Positions 5,960-7,962 of a DNA stretch of 7,962 nt are shown here, in pieces. The stretch comes from an uncultured Actinomycetes bacterium (GTDB lineage Bacteria; Actinomycetota; Actinomycetes; Nanopelagicales; Nanopelagicaceae): positions 1-7,962 of the forward strand of contig CAIZHC010000127.1 of assembly GCA_903932705.1 (NCBI GenBank). The letters are read 5' to 3'. Below the pieces are notes generated by a model. It had not been told where the DNA came from. It was given only the letters and a program-made list of their open reading frames with translations, and searched no databases. The translations under genes and the position numbers were made by a program. Position 1 is the stretch's first letter; every line of letters begins with the position of its first letter.

Positions 5960-6548
5960 TTTCTCTATCGAAGTATTGTGAGATGGCGTCCTGATTGTGA
6001 GAAATCACCAGGACGCCTTTCTCTTTTCGTAACTCAGAGATAATCTGCAGAATTCCCTCAATAGATTGGGAATCCTGTGCGCTAAAAGGTTCATCAAGTA
6101 GGTAGTAATTAGCGCTCTGTGTAAGTGCGAGAGCCAAGCTCACTCTCTCCTGCTGACCAATAGATAATTCGGTTACTTTACGTGACAAGAGATCTTTCAA
6201 GTTCAAATTCTCGATAATGGCTGCGCTATCTTTTACGCGAGCTGACTTTGGCAGAAAGTTCAGAACTTCCTGCACTGTGAATGCAAGGGTAAATGATCTG
6301 CGTTGCGGAGCGATTGAGCGAAGTGCAGCTTGGCCCTTTGAATTCAGTGAAGCAATATCAACGCCATCAATTTCAATGTTGCCTTCTTGTGGCTTGAGTA
6401 ATCCACCAATCAAGGCAACGAGGGTGCTCTTGCCAGAACCATTGGGACCGGTGAAGAGGACTGACTCTCCCTGATTTAGCTCCGCACTGAAATTTGAATA
6501 GATAGGTGAACCTCCACGTGCAAAGGAGATGGCGTTAACTTTAATCAT
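5946..6548 (-). CDS. hmuV: Haem ABC importer, ATP-binding subunit
   Basis: The cytoplasmic ATPase that powers haem import with HmuU; the substrate is inferred from HmuT. Motifs: Walker A GPNGSGKST (34-42), Q-loop APQRR with Gln82, signature LSIGQQ (128-133, Gly-Gln at 131-132), Walker B YYLLDEP (148-154, Glu153 catalytic), D-loop SAQD (156-159) instead of the usual SALD, H-loop VISHNQD with His184. At 200 residues it stops soon after the H-loop, whereas HmuV/FecE-type ATPases are usually about 250-270 residues and carry another 50 or so. All catalytic motifs are intact, so it is probably functional. ATG 6548 overlaps the end of hmuU by 8 bases, implying translational coupling. Its last 14 bases overlap the 3' end of the convergent helicase gene, and the helicase terminator lies within it. 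Confidence 0.9.
   Translation of the reverse strand: MIKVNAISFARGGSPIYSNFSAELNQGESVLFTGPNGSGKSTLVALIGGLLKPQEGNIEIDGVDIASLNSKGQAALRSIAPQRRSFTLAFTVQEVLNFLPKSARVKDSAAIIENLNLKDLLSRKVTELSIGQQERVSLALALTQSANYYLLDEPFSAQDSQSIEGILQIISELRKEKGVLVISHNQDAISQYFDREISLA
5985..6027 (+). terminator. Intrinsic terminator of the helicase gene, inside hmuV
   Basis: GGCGTCCTG (5985-5993) is the exact reverse complement of CAGGACGCC (6009-6017). After a 3-base bulge (ATT, 5994-5996), an inner stem GTGA (5997-6000) / TCAC (6005-6008) is closed by a GAAA tetraloop (6001-6004), giving 13 bp in all. TTTCTCTTTT follows directly at 6018-6027. It begins 25 bases after the helicase stop and reads only in the + direction: on the - strand the stem is followed by ATCTCACAAT, not a T-tract. 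The same bases encode residues of hmuV around its H-loop. Confidence 0.88.
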
Positions 6549-7521
6549 GGCTAACCCAAGATGCGCGTTTTACTTTGAGCAAGATTATCAGGGCAGGTGC
6601 ACCAAGCAAGGAAGTCAGCAATCCAAGTGGAATCTCATTTGGTTGAAAGAGAGTTCTTGCTAAGAGGTCAGCCAACAAGAGCACGATTGCTCCCACTAAA
6701 GCACTAAGCGAGAGCATCTTTCGATGTGCAGGGCCAATGAGAAGTCGCACAATGTGTGGGACAAGTAGGCCAATAAAGGCGATGGCACCGACAGCACTTA
6801 CTGAGGCGCCGATGAGAAATGCGAGGCCGATAATTGCGTAGAGGCGCAATCTCTTGGGATTGACTCCCATGTAATGCGAAGAGTTCTCACCAAGTGAATA
6901 GGTATCTAAGCGACGAGATACAAAGAAGGAGATGATGATTCCGACTTCGATATATGGAGCGATCATCCCAACTGTCGCATTGTTAAGAAGAGTCAAAGAT
7001 CCAAAATCCCAGAAGGTAATGGATTGAATCCCAGGCTTGGGAGACATTGAGATAAGGAGGCCGGCGAAGGAGGTTAAAATCGCTGAAATTGCGATACCTG
7101 TGAGGAGAAAACCAAAGCCTTTACTTGGAGCGAGCCATTGGACTAAGAGCGCAGTGAGAGCAGAGGCAAGTACGGCAGCTCCAATATTTGATCTTGTCCC
7201 ATACACAGAAGCTCCAGAGGCGATCAATGTAATCGTTCCTAGAGTTGCTCCACTTGATAAACCAATGAGAGTGGGCTCGGCCAAGGGGTTCCTGAAAATA
7301 CCTTGCGCTACAGATCCTGCAACGCCTAAGCCGGCTCCAATAATTACCGCACCGAGTGCGCGGGGAAACCTCACCTGCCAGACGGTTGTTGCATCGACAT
7401 CATGTTTGCCAATAAGTGAGAAGACTGAGCTCTGAAGCTTCAAAATACCGATATCGAGTGAGAGCCAGAAGAGAAATAGGAGGACAGCTAGGCCTCCAAG
7501 ATAGATCGCGACTTTCTTCAT
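6541..7521 (-). CDS. hmuU: Haem ABC importer, membrane permease (FecCD/BtuC family)
   Basis: A multi-span inner-membrane permease that forms the translocation channel as a dimer with HmuV. Its 326 residues are normal for the family. Seen in order: an N-terminal helix (about 4-22), the RFPR motif (51-54), GAGLGVAGSVAQGIFRNPLA (62-81) with the family's RNPLAxP element, GLSSGATLG (87-95), WDFGSL (171-176), the conserved SAVGAIAFIGLLVPHIVR segment (242-259) that includes the loop contacting the ATPase, ADLLART (284-290), and EIPLGLLTSLLGAPA (296-310). These are diagnostic of the BtuC/FecCD/HmuU group. ATG 7521 forms an ATGA overlap with the hmuT stop, and the gene's own stop lies 8 bases inside hmuV, so the three genes are one tightly coupled unit. 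Haem rather than siderophore or B12 as substrate rests on the neighbouring HmuT. Confidence 0.93.
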   Translation of the reverse strand: MKKVAIYLGGLAVLLFLFWLSLDIGILKLQSSVFSLIGKHDVDATTVWQVRFPRALGAVIIGAGLGVAGSVAQGIFRNPLAEPTLIGLSSGATLGTITLIASGASVYGTRSNIGAAVLASALTALLVQWLAPSKGFGFLLTGIAISAILTSFAGLLISMSPKPGIQSITFWDFGSLTLLNNATVGMIAPYIEVGIIISFFVSRRLDTYSLGENSSHYMGVNPKRLRLYAIIGLAFLIGASVSAVGAIAFIGLLVPHIVRLLIGPAHRKMLSLSALVGAIVLLLADLLARTLFQPNEIPLGLLTSLLGAPALIILLKVKRASWVSHD

Positions 7522-7962
7522 CTCTTAGATGCCGTCACAATCAATTGATGTAATTCTTTAGCCATCGGGATTGTCCGAGGTCCAAAAGAGAGCAAGAGCG
7601 AGTCATCAACCGTAACTACGCGCTTGTGAATTCCCGCCGGTGTTTGAGCGATACCCGGAAAAGCAACCAAACCACCAATTCCACCCACTGATTCCAATCC
7701 CTTTGTCATGAGAAGGAGTACGTCGGGCTGTAGCTTTATAAGTTCCTCTGCGGTGAGGGCATTAAATGGATTCCTTAGATGTGTTGCGCCTACATCAATA
7801 AATCCATCAGCTTTCAGTAGTGAATCAGCACCGGAGCCTGGGCCACCGATGAGATAGATCGATGCGGTGCCTCGCATGTACAAGAAAGCAACCTTGATTG
7901 GTTGCTTTGGAAAATGGAGCAAACTCACTTGAGTAACAAGTGCCTTACCTGCCTTTGGAACC
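7518..7962 (-). CDS. hmuT: Haem-binding lipoprotein/substrate-binding protein HmuT, N-terminal part missing
   Basis: The frame stays open to the right edge, so only the last 147 residues are present; the GTG at 7928 is almost certainly internal. This is the C-terminal lobe of a class III (Peripla_BP_2) binding protein, expected outside the membrane, which hands haem to HmuU. Recognisable HmuT stretches, numbered from GTG 7928, are FLYMRG (15-20), IGGPGSGADSLL (27-38), LTAEELIKLQPDVLLLMTKG (residues 60-79), LESVGGIGGL (80-89) and LSFGPRTIPMA (118-128). The Tyr and Arg of YMR (codons 7878-7880 and 7872-7874) match the Tyr-x-Arg haem-ligand site I recall from corynebacterial HmuT (Tyr240/Arg242 in C. 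glutamicum). The partner His and the signal peptide would lie beyond the window. The promoter of the operon, and any iron-responsive operator, would also be outside. Confidence 0.92.
   Translation of the reverse strand, partial: VPKAGKALVTQVSLLHFPKQPIKVAFLYMRGTASIYLIGGPGSGADSLLKADGFIDVGATHLRNPFNALTAEELIKLQPDVLLLMTKGLESVGGIGGLVAFPGIAQTPAGIHKRVVTVDDSLLLSFGPRTIPMAKELHQLIVTASKR
7885..7908 (-). repeat. Perfect 9-base inverted repeat inside hmuT
   Basis: AAAGCAACC (7885-7893) and GGTTGCTTT (7900-7908) are exact reverse complements separated by 6 bases. It lies within codons for KQPIKVAF, just ahead of the YMR haem motif. Neither strand has a T-tract after the stem, so it is not a convincing terminator; it may only be a coincidental RNA hairpin. 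Confidence 0.5.

Noticed and set aside
5424..5981. 185-codon open frame on the + strand overlapping the helicase tail
   Set aside because: It is a shadow of the low-complexity, Arg-codon-biased tail. The helicase frame has all family motifs, and this frame gives no recognisable domain.
5985..6027. Terminator for the hmu operon on the - strand
   Set aside because: On that strand the T-tract becomes an A-tract before the stem, and the hairpin lies inside the hmuV coding sequence. It works only for the helicase direction.

Overview
The window looks like a compact chromosomal segment from an actinobacterium with moderate GC content. A freshwater member of the Nanopelagicales (acI) type is my best guess. 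The argument rests on five points: the adjacent murT-gatD pair, an HmuT/U/V-type haem importer with the Tyr-x-Arg haem-site motif known from corynebacteria, an actinobacterial-type DEAD-box helicase with a long Arg-rich tail, a murT start that appears leaderless, and very tight gene packing. The lineage is inference; the gene identities are much firmer.

Layout. Bases 1-5959 are read on the + strand. They hold the 3' part of a secreted or surface protein with Ig-like repeats (1-818), a 14-helix DHA2-type MFS exporter (846-2225), murT (2244-3365), gatD (3362/3365-4051), a 141-base structured intergenic leader (4052-4192) and a DEAD-box RNA helicase (4193-5959). Bases 5946-7962 are read on the - strand as a haem ABC importer in the order hmuT (C-terminal part, cut by the window edge), hmuU, hmuV. 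These genes overlap by 4 and 8 bases.

How the genes work together. MurT and GatD form the two-subunit lipid II isoglutaminyl synthase: GatD makes ammonia from glutamine, and MurT uses ATP to amidate D-Glu of the peptidoglycan stem. HmuT, HmuU and HmuV are the binding protein, permease and ATPase of one haem uptake system. The helicase is a single-gene unit with its own probable promoter, leader and terminator. The MFS exporter and Ig-like protein show no clear functional link to their neighbours.

Most interesting points. (1) The helicase and hmuV converge and overlap tail to tail by 14 bases. A near-ideal intrinsic terminator for the helicase (5985-6027) lies inside hmuV, and the stem encodes the ATPase's H-loop histidine. 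(2) The helicase leader holds several adjacent hairpins, one ending 6 bases before the start codon, plus a five-codon ORF that ends 2 bases before it. (3) HmuV is very short, and MurT has an altered zinc ribbon. No tRNA, rRNA, CRISPR array, insertion sequence or phage gene was seen, and I do not see evidence of a wholly new system here.
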